DNA from: Bradymonadales bacterium
Lineage (GTDB): Bacteria; Myxococcota_A; Bradymonadia; JAFGEP01
Assembly: GCA_016931535.1 (NCBI GenBank)
Contig: JAFGEP010000096.1
Span: 40,091-104,090 of the forward strand
Length of the DNA: 64,000 nt
Direction: 5' to 3'
The notes beneath the pieces were generated by a model. That model did not search any database. It saw nothing but the letters and a program-made list of their open reading frames with translations, and was not told the DNA's origin. Shown piece by piece: positions 9,501-17,467 of the stretch (its first letter is position 1; every line of letters begins with the position of its first letter). Position numbers and translations under genes: made by a program.

Positions 9501-9649
9501 TCAACGGCGTGGAGTTCGTCGATCGGATCGAGATCCTGGACGAAGACCGCAGCCAGAAGGTGGAATCGGTCAAGTTAGGGCCCAAGGAGTTGCCCCACGT
9601 CATCGAGGTGGTCGTGATCGAGAAATCACGCGAAGCGATACGGCGGTAA
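6581..9649 (+). CDS. Baseplate assembly protein J-like, large eCIS form
   Basis: 1022 residues. The N-terminal 100 residues ('WTNHNPSDPGITLIELFAW', 'NYLAFLNLVGI') are the conserved opening of the large 'putative baseplate assembly protein' found in eCIS and some phages. The middle has repeated 'WEYWNGRRW', 'WEYWTGKRW' and 'WEYTDGKKW' beta modules at about 213, 365 and 569. The C-terminal third carries the gpJ/gp6-like core ('ARGGADAETVEEVKQRGPH', 'SKDRAVTSSDFEWLA'). The protein would form the wedge ring that opens on contraction. Its length agrees with the eCIS type rather than the ~300-aa P2 gpJ. It starts by ATGA overlap with gp25 and ends 1 bp before the next gene. Confidence 0.88.
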   Translation: MIPIPNLDDRRYRDIVNEAISLIPKYCPDWTNHNPSDPGITLIELFAWMTEMIIYRLNRVGEKNYLAFLNLVGIRMRPPQPAVALVTFTPVEGAELQIVPEGTTVATARLGDEEPVVYETVEELAVLPTKLVRCYSRDDEDFTDNGAFITTDRIVMERTGGFDAFRGRRRIDRILYLGDERLENIQEGSTLAVIIKDAHNNMSALVNLVEWEYWNGRRWRELHPSPFELERGVVSFEGIEGAEATTLDGKLPELPWIRARLVEVPGTPEDTEIDFVTARVEVLGDGIKPSDMFVNVESNTYLTLDTSRSFYPFDRTPEVETALYVAHDELLSIEDAHIRIDIMLADPTIVDPPSPSPDLTLEWEYWTGKRWAMMARVKPEGVEEPMEGSEFADTTKAFTQTGNISFRRPKGMKAVDINGVEKQWIRVRIVKGDYGQQGRYELEGDTWVWKHERPLKPPALKDLTLKFVEDDKPFRKVFTYNDFKYSDVTDLAKAEGKRFQAFEPIADENPALFLGFMGEEVGPFPNRSVSIHFEVLEQEEDYHDEEYETYLAKRSEKFGPDFTKEQRIVWEYTDGKKWIPLPVTDHTANFTRPGRVEFIGPKKFAFRLSKRFGEELFWMRARLEMGGYDRMPRISRVLLNSVKVVNRQTVRNELVGSSRGTPNQRFELARKPLLEGEEIYIRESEMPTKEQLDELVDLFGDKAVEEISGPERGYWVRWRRVDTFYGHHRDSRVYVIDPHAGAILFGDGIRGMMPPEGANNIVARSYYVGGGARGNVGSYSINILRNPIPYIDSVTNHFPARGGADAETVEEVKQRGPHVIKSKDRAVTSSDFEWLAREASAGVARAKTVAGGEREGQVTVLILPKFEVGERISSTDLREKLLPSNELLRRVKAYLDERRLVSCLVNVEKPRYVEVSLTVELVRDPSGSSEDIKSQTEFALRKYLHPIVGGRNGRGWPFGRVLHKVDLYNVVEEINGVEFVDRIEILDEDRSQKVESVKLGPKELPHVIEVVVIEKSREAIRR

Positions 9650-9650
9650 C

Positions 9651-11213
9651 ATGGCAACGGACGAACGCCTGGAACGGATGGAGCGGCTGCGCCGCAGGAA
9701 GCAAAAGCTTCCCAACGTGGTCGGTCTGAAGGAGAAGGATGCTCGGCTGGTGCTCCGGCACCGCGGCTTCTACAACCGCAACCTGGTCGGGACCCCTCAA
9801 GAAGGGGATCCCTACGTGGATGTCCGCTACGTCAAGAGCTTTGCGCCATACGGCACCGTAGTGGGGCAGAATCCCAGCAAGGGGCAGATCGTCGACACCG
9901 ACGAGCGGATCGAGCTGGTCGTCTCCATGGAGTGCCTGCTCGACTACCTGCCAGGGATCTACCAGCGGCGACAGGTCGGCGGAACCAACTACCTGCGGGA
10001 GTTTCTCTGGATCTTCCAGCACATCTTCTACTCCATCGAATCCAAGATCGATGTCCTGCACACCTACTTCGAGGTGTTCGAGACCCCCGGGGAGTTTCTG
10101 CCCTGGCTGTCCAGCTGGGTGGCCTTCACCCTGGACGGCGAGTGGGACGAGACCAAGCGTCGGTTGTTCCTGAAAAGGGCGGTGGAGCTCTATCGCATCC
10201 GGGGAACGGTCAAAGGGCTGGAGACCTTCATCGACATGTACATCGGGGTCAAGCCCAAGATCATCGAGAACGCCTGGCCTCTCAACGGGTTCCAGATCGG
10301 GGTCTACTCTACCATCGGGGTGGAGTCGGCCATCCTTCCCCCGACGAACCGGGCTTACTGCTTCATCGTGGAGATCCCCCTGGATCCGAACACCATCACC
10401 GACGACCAGATCATCAAGATCCACCAGATCATCAGCCAGGAGAAACCGGCCCATACCACCTACTACCTCAAGTTCACCGGCGTGCCCGAGGCCAAGAAAC
10501 GCTGGGTCGGCCCGGTGATCGGGGCTTACCGGGTTGCCAGCACCCGGGATGATTCGGCGCAGGCGGGACTCCCCGAAGGGGGTCAGGAGCCGGAAGCTAA
10601 GGCTCCGGCACCCCAAGAGGTGAGCGAATCTTCCCTGGAGGAACGGCTGGCCGAGAAGCGACGGCTCTTGGCCGAGCGGAGGAAGCGCCGTTTTGGCGGC
10701 GAGGAGGGCGAGGCCGAAAGCCCGGCTGCAACCCCCAAAGAAGAAGAGAAGGAGGAGGCCAAAGAGATCTCTGACGACGAGCGACTGGCCAGACGCAGGC
10801 GGCTGCGTACCGTGGTCGAGCCGGAGGCGGAGGGAGAGACGACCGCTGCGGATATCCTGGCCCGTCGCAGACGGGCCAGAGGTGCAACCAGTGACGAGGC
10901 CGACCAGCCGACACAGGTGCTGGATGTGTCCACTCTCGGTGCCCGCCTCAAGCCGACGCCAGAAGGTCCACCAGAAGGCGAAGGCGCTCCGCCGGCCGGT
11001 GAGACGACCCTCTCTCGACTGCGCAGACAACGGGAAACCGCCGGAGACGGAGAAACACCCAGCGCAGAGACCACCCTGTCCCGCCTGAGGCGCCTGCGGG
11101 AAACCACCAGCGAGGGGGAGAAGACCACGGAAGGCCCGAAGCGCACAGCAGATAAGGAGTCACCGACGGCGCGCCGACGCCGAGGTCCGGCAAAACCGGA
11201 GGAAGAGAAGTAG
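9651..11213 (+). CDS. PASTA-tail protein I (P2 gpI-like) fusion with Arg-rich repeat tail
   Basis: 520 residues in three parts. Residues about 19-92 form a PASTA-like module ('LPNVVGLKEKDARLVLRHRGF', 'VVGQNPSKGQIV'). Residues about 95-290 fit phage tail protein I: 'LLDYLPGIYQ', 'FLPWLSSWVAF', 'LYRIRGTVKGLETFIDMY'. From about 310 to the end the chain is disordered and highly charged, with recurring Arg-rich helices: 'ERLAEKRRLLAERRKRR', 'DDERLARRRRLR', 'ILARRRRARG' and two near-identical 'ETTLSRLRR(Q/L)RET' units. gpI completes the baseplate wedge and normally links to fibres. A PASTA domain usually binds muropeptide, so cell-wall contact is plausible. The gene starts 1 bp after baseplate J. 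Confidence 0.82.
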   Translation: MATDERLERMERLRRRKQKLPNVVGLKEKDARLVLRHRGFYNRNLVGTPQEGDPYVDVRYVKSFAPYGTVVGQNPSKGQIVDTDERIELVVSMECLLDYLPGIYQRRQVGGTNYLREFLWIFQHIFYSIESKIDVLHTYFEVFETPGEFLPWLSSWVAFTLDGEWDETKRRLFLKRAVELYRIRGTVKGLETFIDMYIGVKPKIIENAWPLNGFQIGVYSTIGVESAILPPTNRAYCFIVEIPLDPNTITDDQIIKIHQIISQEKPAHTTYYLKFTGVPEAKKRWVGPVIGAYRVASTRDDSAQAGLPEGGQEPEAKAPAPQEVSESSLEERLAEKRRLLAERRKRRFGGEEGEAESPAATPKEEEKEEAKEISDDERLARRRRLRTVVEPEAEGETTAADILARRRRARGATSDEADQPTQVLDVSTLGARLKPTPEGPPEGEGAPPAGETTLSRLRRQRETAGDGETPSAETTLSRLRRLRETTSEGEKTTEGPKRTADKESPTARRRRGPAKPEEEK

Positions 11214-11272
11214 GTCAACACCATCACGGAGGTCACGCAACGGTCATACCTCCACAGGCGTAAGGGGAGACG

Positions 11273-12811
11273 ATGCTAGAGCTAAAGAAAGGATTCAAGC
11301 GCCTGAACTTCTTCGAAGGGTTCGTGACCACGCCCGACGATTGGAATCAGGGGGATCTGTACCACGTCAACAAACACCGGCTACACAACCGGTCCTTCCA
11401 CGGAGTCGGCATCGTGCCCGGCCAATTGAGGGACTTCAAGGTCACCTCGCGCGGCAAGGGGGAGATGGCGGTGGAGATCCACCCGGGCTACTGCGTCGAC
11501 GGCCGGGGCAACGACATCATCCTGTGGGAGACGGAGATCCGGCAGTTCGTGAAGTCGGACTACAAGCTGCCCCAGACGGTCTACCTGGTGGCCAAGTACG
11601 TGGAGGAGCTGTCCGACTTCGTGGCCTACAAGGAAAACCTGAACTACAAGGGCCACACCCGAGTCAGCGAGGTCTGCAAGGTGGATTGGTCCATCACACC
11701 ACCCGACACCGAGATGGAGATCGAGCTGGCCCGCATCCACGTGACGCCCGATTGCAAACGGTTCATGGATGCCCGTAACCCCAACGGCCCCGAGCCGAAC
11801 GAGATCGACCTCAGGTTTCGACCGGTGGCCGGTGTGGCGGGAGGGTTCATGAGCGCCGAAATGGCGCAGACCTTCCGAGAGCTGATGCGCCGGAACCGGG
11901 AGTATTACGCCAGCCTGGCCTACAACCGGGGCATCCACACCGCCAACAACGTGGTGCTGGCCCTGACCATGATGGAGATGATGCTGTCCGCTTCCGGCGT
12001 CGGGCCGAGTACCTTCCTCGACCTGATGGGGTTGGTCCTGGAGATGCAAAAACGGGTGGTGTCTGAAGTCGAGAAGGACCACCCAGGACTGTCGAGCCGC
12101 AAGCGGTTCAGGGACCACAAGTCCGAGCTCGACCTGGTGGAGCGCCTGGTGGGCGATCGGCGGGAGGCCATCACCGTCCTGGACGACATGCTCAAGCACC
12201 AGGCCGCCGCCGTGGACCACCTGGAGATGACCACCCGGGAGGTGGCCGGTCCCACCGAGGCAGCGCCCAAAGCGGCTGCAAAGCCTACCGAGGGCGGGTT
12301 CTCCTGGGATACGATCAAGGAGTTCTCCGGCGATCCCCCCAAGCACATCAAGATCGAGGGGATCGACTGGGAGCTGGTAGACCAGATCAACATCACCGAC
12401 CCCTCCTCGGAACGGGAGCACAACTTCCGGATCCACGGGGAGAAGGACTCCTGGCACACCCGCCAGCGACTCAAGTATCCCGACGGCACGACCGTGGACG
12501 ACGCCGGTGTGGCCCACGTGGATGGCTACGCCGAGTTCGAGATCCGCAACCTCAAGCCACAGCTTGACCTGCTGATCTTGCGGCGGATGGACTTCGTCCA
12601 TGGCGACCACGAGGCCGATATCGAGATCAACGGGGTCAAGGCAGGCAAGCTGATCTGCCAGGGCTCCGACAAACGTTTTCGCTGGAGAAACTGGCCGGTC
12701 GTGGTCAAGGGCAAGTACGTTCGGAGCAATACGGTGACCATGCGTCAGGTCGCCACATCGGCCGAGCGGGATATCAACATCTTCCGGCTCTGGTTCTACC
12801 AGGCCGTCTAG
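11273..12811 (+). CDS. Large eCIS baseplate/fibre-like protein
   Basis: 512 residues. The N-terminal region ('KRLNFFEGFVTTPDDWNQG', 'HVNKHRLHNRSFHGVGIVPG', then 'EIHPGYCVDGRGNDIIL') resembles the conserved opening of fibre-like baseplate proteins in many eCIS loci. A helical middle (about 190-320) is followed by an Ala/Pro linker and a C-terminal beta-sandwich-like domain (about 345-512) ending 'DINIFRLWFYQAV'. No catalytic motif is evident, so an adhesion or structural role is inferred. The ATG follows AAGGGGAGACG. The position straight after gpI is where fibre genes usually lie. Confidence 0.6.
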   Translation: MLELKKGFKRLNFFEGFVTTPDDWNQGDLYHVNKHRLHNRSFHGVGIVPGQLRDFKVTSRGKGEMAVEIHPGYCVDGRGNDIILWETEIRQFVKSDYKLPQTVYLVAKYVEELSDFVAYKENLNYKGHTRVSEVCKVDWSITPPDTEMEIELARIHVTPDCKRFMDARNPNGPEPNEIDLRFRPVAGVAGGFMSAEMAQTFRELMRRNREYYASLAYNRGIHTANNVVLALTMMEMMLSASGVGPSTFLDLMGLVLEMQKRVVSEVEKDHPGLSSRKRFRDHKSELDLVERLVGDRREAITVLDDMLKHQAAAVDHLEMTTREVAGPTEAAPKAAAKPTEGGFSWDTIKEFSGDPPKHIKIEGIDWELVDQINITDPSSEREHNFRIHGEKDSWHTRQRLKYPDGTTVDDAGVAHVDGYAEFEIRNLKPQLDLLILRRMDFVHGDHEADIEINGVKAGKLICQGSDKRFRWRNWPVVVKGKYVRSNTVTMRQVATSAERDINIFRLWFYQAV

Positions 12812-12915
12812 GCCGGGAGAATGGCGGTCACCCCGAGCTCTGTGGGACCATCGGGCAAAGGGTGTCCGCCAACGAGCCTTGACCATCGCGCGCCATCGTT
12901 GCTGAGGGGGCTTCC

Positions 12916-14481
12916 ATGGTACGGACATCCAGAACTGGTAAACCGATCCTGCTGGCAGGGGTGCTCCTGTTGGCGGTCCTGTCCGCCGGTACGGCGCATG
13001 CCGACCTGCTGAAGCTCCGGCGGCTCCTGACCGACGAAGAGGGGATCTTCACCGTCCTGTTCTCCCTGGTCGACAACAACCGGGATCCGATCAGCGATCC
13101 CCAACGCATTCCGCTGGAGGGCATCGGCATGGTGGCGGGGGAAGACGCCGCCACCCTGGAGCCGCTGTCCATCAAGAACCCCTCGATCATGCACCTGAGG
13201 GACTACGCCAACCCCTTTCGGGTGTACATCCTGATCCCCAACAACGACCTCTTCAACGGAACCGAAGACGATACCCGGCGCCCCGATGCCTCCGGCCTCC
13301 GCAACGCTCTCGTTCACGCGCTGCAGTTGGCCCCACCTCGCGATGATGTCTTCATCCGGATCGGGGTCTACAACGAGACCGTCTCCTGGCTGCCGGAGTT
13401 CACCTCGGCACAGGTGGCCGAGCTATCCACGGAGCTGATGCGGCCCCGCTGGATCGCCGATCCCGGGACCCGCGCCGAAAACCCATTCAACGCCATCACC
13501 CTGGCCCAACGCACCTACCTGCGGCGAGGCAGCCGAGAAAGCGGCGCCTTCGTCTACTTCTTCATCGTGGTGACCAGTACCCTGACCACGGTCGAATCCG
13601 AGGAGTTCAGCAACGAGGTCAGCCGGATCCGAGAGCTGCTGAGCGGAGATGACATGGCCGACGTGATCACCCAGGTGATCGTCTATCGGCCCTACACCAA
13701 CTACGATACCCTCAACGAACCGGGCGGCGATCCGGTCCGATTCGCCACCGGTGTGGCGCCGCCCAGCGGTACGTACCGCCTGGCTGGCAGCGCCACCGAC
13801 GTCCAGACCGCCTTCGAGCAGACCCTGGACGAGATCTGGTCCTCCTTTGTGCTGCGCTTCACCAACAAGGCGCTCGAGCCGGACATCAACTACTACTTCA
13901 AGATGTCGATGACCCCCTCGGGGGGCAGCCTTTTGGACTCCAACACCATCCGGGCCCATGTGACCGCCCGCAAGTTCAACCTCTGGGGTCTGATCATCCT
14001 GATCGGCTCCATCCTGATCGGGCTGGTCATCATCGCCATCGTGGTGCTCTTCCTCATCAAACGGCCCAAGAAAGAGGTCGAGAAAGAACCGGAACCGGTC
14101 TTCGAGGCACCCAAGCTATGCGTCCAGTGCGGCAGGCAGCTACGCGATGACCTGCAATACTGCCATCACTGCGCAGCTGAACCGAACTATGGCCTGCTCA
14201 AGGTGATCGAGGGACCCAAGTCCGGATGGACCTTCTTCTTGCGCGATATCGTCACCGAGGTCGGCAAGAGCGTGGGCAACAACATCATCCTCAATGATCC
14301 GGGCATCTCGGGGAACCACTTCAAGGTCTCCTTCCAGGAAGGGGGACGCTATCTCATCGAGGATGTCGGCTCCACCAACGGTACCTACATCGAAGGCCAA
14401 CGGGTTCAACGCCAGTTCCTGAAAAACGGCGATGTCATCAATGTGGGGACCTCGACCAAGTTGAAATTCACCATCAGCTGA
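12916..14481 (+). CDS. Membrane-anchored zinc-ribbon/FHA protein with exported VWA-like domain
   Basis: 521 residues: signal peptide (1-29, ending 'GTAHA'), an exported domain of about 320 residues that resembles a von Willebrand A fold ('FRVYILIPNNDLF') but shows no intact MIDAS, one transmembrane helix (about 355-380), a cytoplasmic zinc ribbon ('CVQCGRQL' ... 'CHHC', about 402-420) and a C-terminal FHA domain with 'GVSGNH'-type and 'DVGSTNGTYIEGQRV' motifs. FHA domains bind phosphothreonine, so this is a candidate transmembrane signalling or anchoring component for the injection system. ATG at 12916 follows GAGGGGG. It lies 104 bp after the fibre-like gene on the same strand. Confidence 0.78.
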   Translation: MVRTSRTGKPILLAGVLLLAVLSAGTAHADLLKLRRLLTDEEGIFTVLFSLVDNNRDPISDPQRIPLEGIGMVAGEDAATLEPLSIKNPSIMHLRDYANPFRVYILIPNNDLFNGTEDDTRRPDASGLRNALVHALQLAPPRDDVFIRIGVYNETVSWLPEFTSAQVAELSTELMRPRWIADPGTRAENPFNAITLAQRTYLRRGSRESGAFVYFFIVVTSTLTTVESEEFSNEVSRIRELLSGDDMADVITQVIVYRPYTNYDTLNEPGGDPVRFATGVAPPSGTYRLAGSATDVQTAFEQTLDEIWSSFVLRFTNKALEPDINYYFKMSMTPSGGSLLDSNTIRAHVTARKFNLWGLIILIGSILIGLVIIAIVVLFLIKRPKKEVEKEPEPVFEAPKLCVQCGRQLRDDLQYCHHCAAEPNYGLLKVIEGPKSGWTFFLRDIVTEVGKSVGNNIILNDPGISGNHFKVSFQEGGRYLIEDVGSTNGTYIEGQRVQRQFLKNGDVINVGTSTKLKFTIS

Positions 14482-14557
14482 CGCCCCTTCCTTTTTTCTG
14501 GTACACTGAGAACATGGTGAGGAGGGGCGAAATTCAGCAGCCGGGACGCACGATACC

Positions 14558-15391
14558 ATGAGCTTCATTGTACTCGACATCTTCGACAAGCTTTTCGGTA
14601 GAATGGTCGGCACCGTGAGCCGAGCCGCTGAAGCAAAGGCCAAGCGGGAAACCGTGGGCAAGGCGGAAGCCAAGGTGACCGGCGCCCAGGCCAAGATGCA
14701 GGAAAAAGCGCTCCATTCGATGGACCATGCCGGGCCTGGTATGTTGAAAAAGGACGACAAGGGCGTCGACAGCCGAGCTCCCGCTCCGGTGAGCCATGGG
14801 TACCAGCCGCCAGCGTGGGAACAGCCAGCGGCTGCACCACCGGTTCCACCACCTGCGGGCGCTCCGCAGGTCCAAGCAGGGGGAGCACCTCAAATGGGTA
14901 AGGCACAGCTGACCTGTCCAAATGGCCATCCGATCGATCCCTCCTGGGATGTGTGCCCCTATTGCCGAGCCGCCGTCCAAAAAGGGGTGTCGGCCGTCCA
15001 GGTTCAACCCGCCGCCGGCGGTGGCGCACCCGCCAAGACCGTCGCCATCGACCCATCGGCGCTGCTGGGAACCGCCCACGTCGCCAAGAACGTCGTGGGC
15101 TGGATCGTCGCCATGAACGGCCAACAAAAGGGGCAGGATTTCCGCCTCTTCGATGGCCGCAACGTGCTGGGAACGGCAGCCGACTGCGACCTGGTGGTCT
15201 TCGATCCCTACCTCTCGGCACGACACGCCGTCTTCCTGATCGAATCCTCCAAGAGCAACTATATCTTGCAGGATCTCGACTCCCGCAACGGCACCTACGT
15301 GAACCGACAGCGGATCATCAAGAGCGAGCTGGTCGACAATGACGAGATCCGCTTCGGCCAGACGGACTTCCGCTTCAAGTGCCTGTATTGA
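14558..15391 (+). CDS. Cytoplasmic zinc-finger/FHA protein
   Basis: 277 residues. An N-terminal amphipathic helical segment (about 1-55) and a Pro/Ala-rich linker (70-110) lead to a CxxxH...CxxC finger ('CPNGHPIDPSWDVCPYC', about 120-137) and a C-terminal FHA domain (about 185-277) with 'LSARHAVFL' and 'DSRNGTYVNRQRI'. There is no signal peptide. The zinc-plus-FHA order repeats that of the preceding gene, which suggests duplication of a module and a shared phosphothreonine-based function. The upstream spacing is 76 bp and a terminator follows, so this is probably the last gene of the eCIS transcript. Confidence 0.75.
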   Translation: MSFIVLDIFDKLFGRMVGTVSRAAEAKAKRETVGKAEAKVTGAQAKMQEKALHSMDHAGPGMLKKDDKGVDSRAPAPVSHGYQPPAWEQPAAAPPVPPPAGAPQVQAGGAPQMGKAQLTCPNGHPIDPSWDVCPYCRAAVQKGVSAVQVQPAAGGGAPAKTVAIDPSALLGTAHVAKNVVGWIVAMNGQQKGQDFRLFDGRNVLGTAADCDLVVFDPYLSARHAVFLIESSKSNYILQDLDSRNGTYVNRQRIIKSELVDNDEIRFGQTDFRFKCLY

Positions 15392-15555
15392 CGGCTTGTG
15401 GTGCCGTTCCTGAAGAACGGCTGCCCCCTTTTGCCCGCTGATTCCGCTTCGACCCGTACCCCAGAGGTCATTCCCGATCGCCTCTCGTTGTCTGAGTCGG
15501 TGGGCTCGACCGGTTGCTGGTTGGGCCGATCGACCCTGGAAACGGCCGTCAGAGC

Positions 15556-15581
15556 CCCGCAAGAGAGCGGGTAGGTTTTTT
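15556..15581 (+). terminator. Intrinsic terminator after the eCIS operon
   Basis: CCCGC stem, AAGAGA loop and GCGGG stem are followed four bases later by TTTTTT. It lies 165 bp after the second FHA gene and before csrA, separating the two transcripts. The stem is only five base pairs, so efficiency may be modest. Confidence 0.55.
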
Positions 15582-15603
15582 GCTCATATTTCCCTACAAC
15601 TTT

Positions 15604-15631
15604 TTTACAGCCAACCCGGACATGGTTAGAG
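15604..15631 (+). promoter_or_regulatory. Candidate sigma-70 promoter of csrA
   Basis: TTTACA at 15604-15609 and TTAGAG at 15626-15631 with a 16-bp spacer, 38 bp before the csrA start codon. The -10 match is weak. Its position between a terminator and csrA supports it. Confidence 0.35.
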
Positions 15632-15668
15632 TAGCGGCGAGGTCTATCGTCAGGGAGGAGGATGACCG

Positions 15669-15866
15669 ATGCTGACGCTTACTCGGAAGGTAGGGGAGTC
15701 GATCCGGATCGGGGATGATATCCAGATCGTGGTGAAAGAGATCCGCCGGAACCATGTGCGTATCGGCATCCTGGCTCCCAAGGAGGTCAAGATCTACCGG
15801 GAGGAGGTGTATCAGAATATCCAGGGCAAGGAGGAGGGAGAGCGCGGGGAGGAGGATCTGGACTGA
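15669..15866 (+). CDS. csrA: Carbon storage regulator CsrA
   Basis: 65 residues with the full CsrA pattern: '[18 protein letters not shown]', '[19 protein letters not shown]', including the RNA-contacting L4/R6 strand and the R44-type 'REE' segment. The C-terminal tail is acidic ('[11 protein letters not shown]'). CsrA binds GGA motifs in mRNA leaders and blocks ribosome access. Its own leader carries GGGAGGAGGATG just before the ATG, with overlapping GGA motifs, so autoregulation is plausible. It lies 277 bp after the eCIS operon; control of that operon by CsrA is possible but not shown. Confidence 0.93.
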   Translation: MLTLTRKVGESIRIGDDIQIVVKEIRRNHVRIGILAPKEVKIYREEVYQNIQGKEEGERGEEDLD

Positions 15867-15871
15867 GTGGT

Positions 15872-17467
15872 TCAAGACGCCTTCGACCAGAGGCCTACCA
15901 GATCCAGACCCGAAAAGATGCCCCACCGCTCTTGCCTTGCATGCACAAACGATCGGTCGATCTCCCCGTTTTCCACCATGTCGAGCAAGCGATGGACCGT
16001 CTCCAGGTGGTCCTGAATGCGGGAGACGGCATATTCCACCGCGGTGCCGGTATTCAGGATGAAGCTCCAGTCTGAGCCTTGAGCCAGAAGCAGCTCTCTG
16101 ATGGCCTGAGCCAGGGCCTCGTTTTTCTCCTGGGAGGTAGAGACCGCTACCCGGTGAAAGCTGGCCCACAGCCGATCCTCGGCATGGTGGAGATATCGGT
16201 ACAACCAGGCGTTTCGATCCGGATTGAGCCAGGCCTCGAAGAAGCCGTTGTACCCCCAGCTGGAGGTGCCGGGGGAAGCGACCGGGAGAGCCGATTGGGC
16301 CTCCAGGTAATCTCCAGGGGTGACCAGGTCGAGCGGAGAGGCGGCCACTTGTCGAAAAAGCTGTTCTAGAAAGGCCGGCCCCTCAAACCACCAGTGTCCA
16401 AACAGCTCGGCATCGAAAGCGGCCAGAACCAGCGGGCGGCAGGGCAGCGTTTGCGGGGCCGATTGGAGCTGCTCCATCCGGCTGGCGATGAAATGGGCAG
16501 CATGCTCGGCGACCTTCTGCTGGGCCAGGTCTGGCTCATAGGGCAGCTTGGGCTCGCCGGCCTGGGTGATCCGATAGTACTTCAGGCCGGTCTGGGTGCG
16601 GATTCCATCAGGCGCCAAAAACGATCCGAGGTGGATCGCTTCCAGGTCGAAACCGATATCCCGGTAGAACTCGCGGTAGTCGGGATCGCCAGGATATCCC
16701 GTGGTGGCACTCCAGACCTGGGCAGAGGCGGCCTGATCCCTGGTAAAGAAGGCGAGCCCGTTATCGCTGGCAGCCGGACAGAAGCGATGGTTGTGGCCGC
16801 CGGTCGAGTTGGCGGGCAGCGCATGGCATTCCAGGATAGTGTAGCGGATGTCCCGTTGCTCCAGCAGTCGTTCCAGTCCGGGCTGGTAGCCGCACTCGGG
16901 AAGCCAGAGCCCCGTGGGGTAGAAGCCGAAGCGGGCGTGGAACTGCTCTACGGCCAGGTCGATGTGGGCGCGGCGTGTGGTTTCCTGGTGGAGCAAGGGT
17001 AACACGGCGTGGGTACCGGCGCAGGTGATCAGCTCCAGGCGACCGTTCTGGTGGTGGGTGGCCAGAGCGGAGGCGACATCGCGCTGGTAGGTTTTCTGGA
17101 ACTCCTCCAGGGTATCCTCGAACAGTCCCAAGTACCAGCCGGCCAGGCGGTGGAAGGTCGGCAGATCCCGGGTGCGTTCGAACTCACTGCGGGCCAGGGC
17201 GATGCGGCGCTCGAGGTACTCCTCGAATCGATCGCGCAGCAGCTCGTCGTCCAACATGGAGAGCAAGGTCGGGGACAAAGACAAGGTAAGGCGCCCCGGG
17301 ATCTGGTCGCGGTTCAGCCGGTCGAGCATGCTCAGGATCGGAAGATAACAATCCGCCATGGCCTCGAAGTACCAGTGCTCTTCCAGGTGATGGGGGTTCT
17401 CCGGATGACGCACCAGGGGGAGGTGGGCGTGGAGCACAAGACAAAGAGCACCGCGGTCCAGCGTCAT
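15872..17467 (-). CDS. GH57-family alpha-glucan enzyme, probable 1,4-alpha-glucan branching enzyme
   Basis: About 531 residues from the ATG at 17467, preceded by GGAGGGGAGTG. The opening 'LCLVLHAHLPLVRHP' is the GH57 region with HxH-type histidines. 'GLWLPECGYQP' (near residue 190) holds the glutamate nucleophile and 'AAFDAELFGHWWFEG' (near 350) the aspartate acid/base. The length and C-terminal helical part fit the DUF1957-type branching enzymes that make alpha-1,6 branches in glycogen. The ATG overlaps the stop of the DUF4912 gene by one base, so translation is coupled. An open extension upstream to 18262 is the overlapping frame of other genes and was not used. Confidence 0.85.
   Translation of the reverse strand: MTLDRGALCLVLHAHLPLVRHPENPHHLEEHWYFEAMADCYLPILSMLDRLNRDQIPGRLTLSLSPTLLSMLDDELLRDRFEEYLERRIALARSEFERTRDLPTFHRLAGWYLGLFEDTLEEFQKTYQRDVASALATHHQNGRLELITCAGTHAVLPLLHQETTRRAHIDLAVEQFHARFGFYPTGLWLPECGYQPGLERLLEQRDIRYTILECHALPANSTGGHNHRFCPAASDNGLAFFTRDQAASAQVWSATTGYPGDPDYREFYRDIGFDLEAIHLGSFLAPDGIRTQTGLKYYRITQAGEPKLPYEPDLAQQKVAEHAAHFIASRMEQLQSAPQTLPCRPLVLAAFDAELFGHWWFEGPAFLEQLFRQVAASPLDLVTPGDYLEAQSALPVASPGTSSWGYNGFFEAWLNPDRNAWLYRYLHHAEDRLWASFHRVAVSTSQEKNEALAQAIRELLLAQGSDWSFILNTGTAVEYAVSRIQDHLETVHRLLDMVENGEIDRSFVHARQERWGIFSGLDLVGLWSKAS

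Noticed and set aside
1..15391. Region 1 as a prophage
   Set aside because: Baseplate and tail genes are present, but no head, portal, terminase, lysis, integrase or attachment site. FHA and PASTA features and the large baseplate J fit an eCIS.
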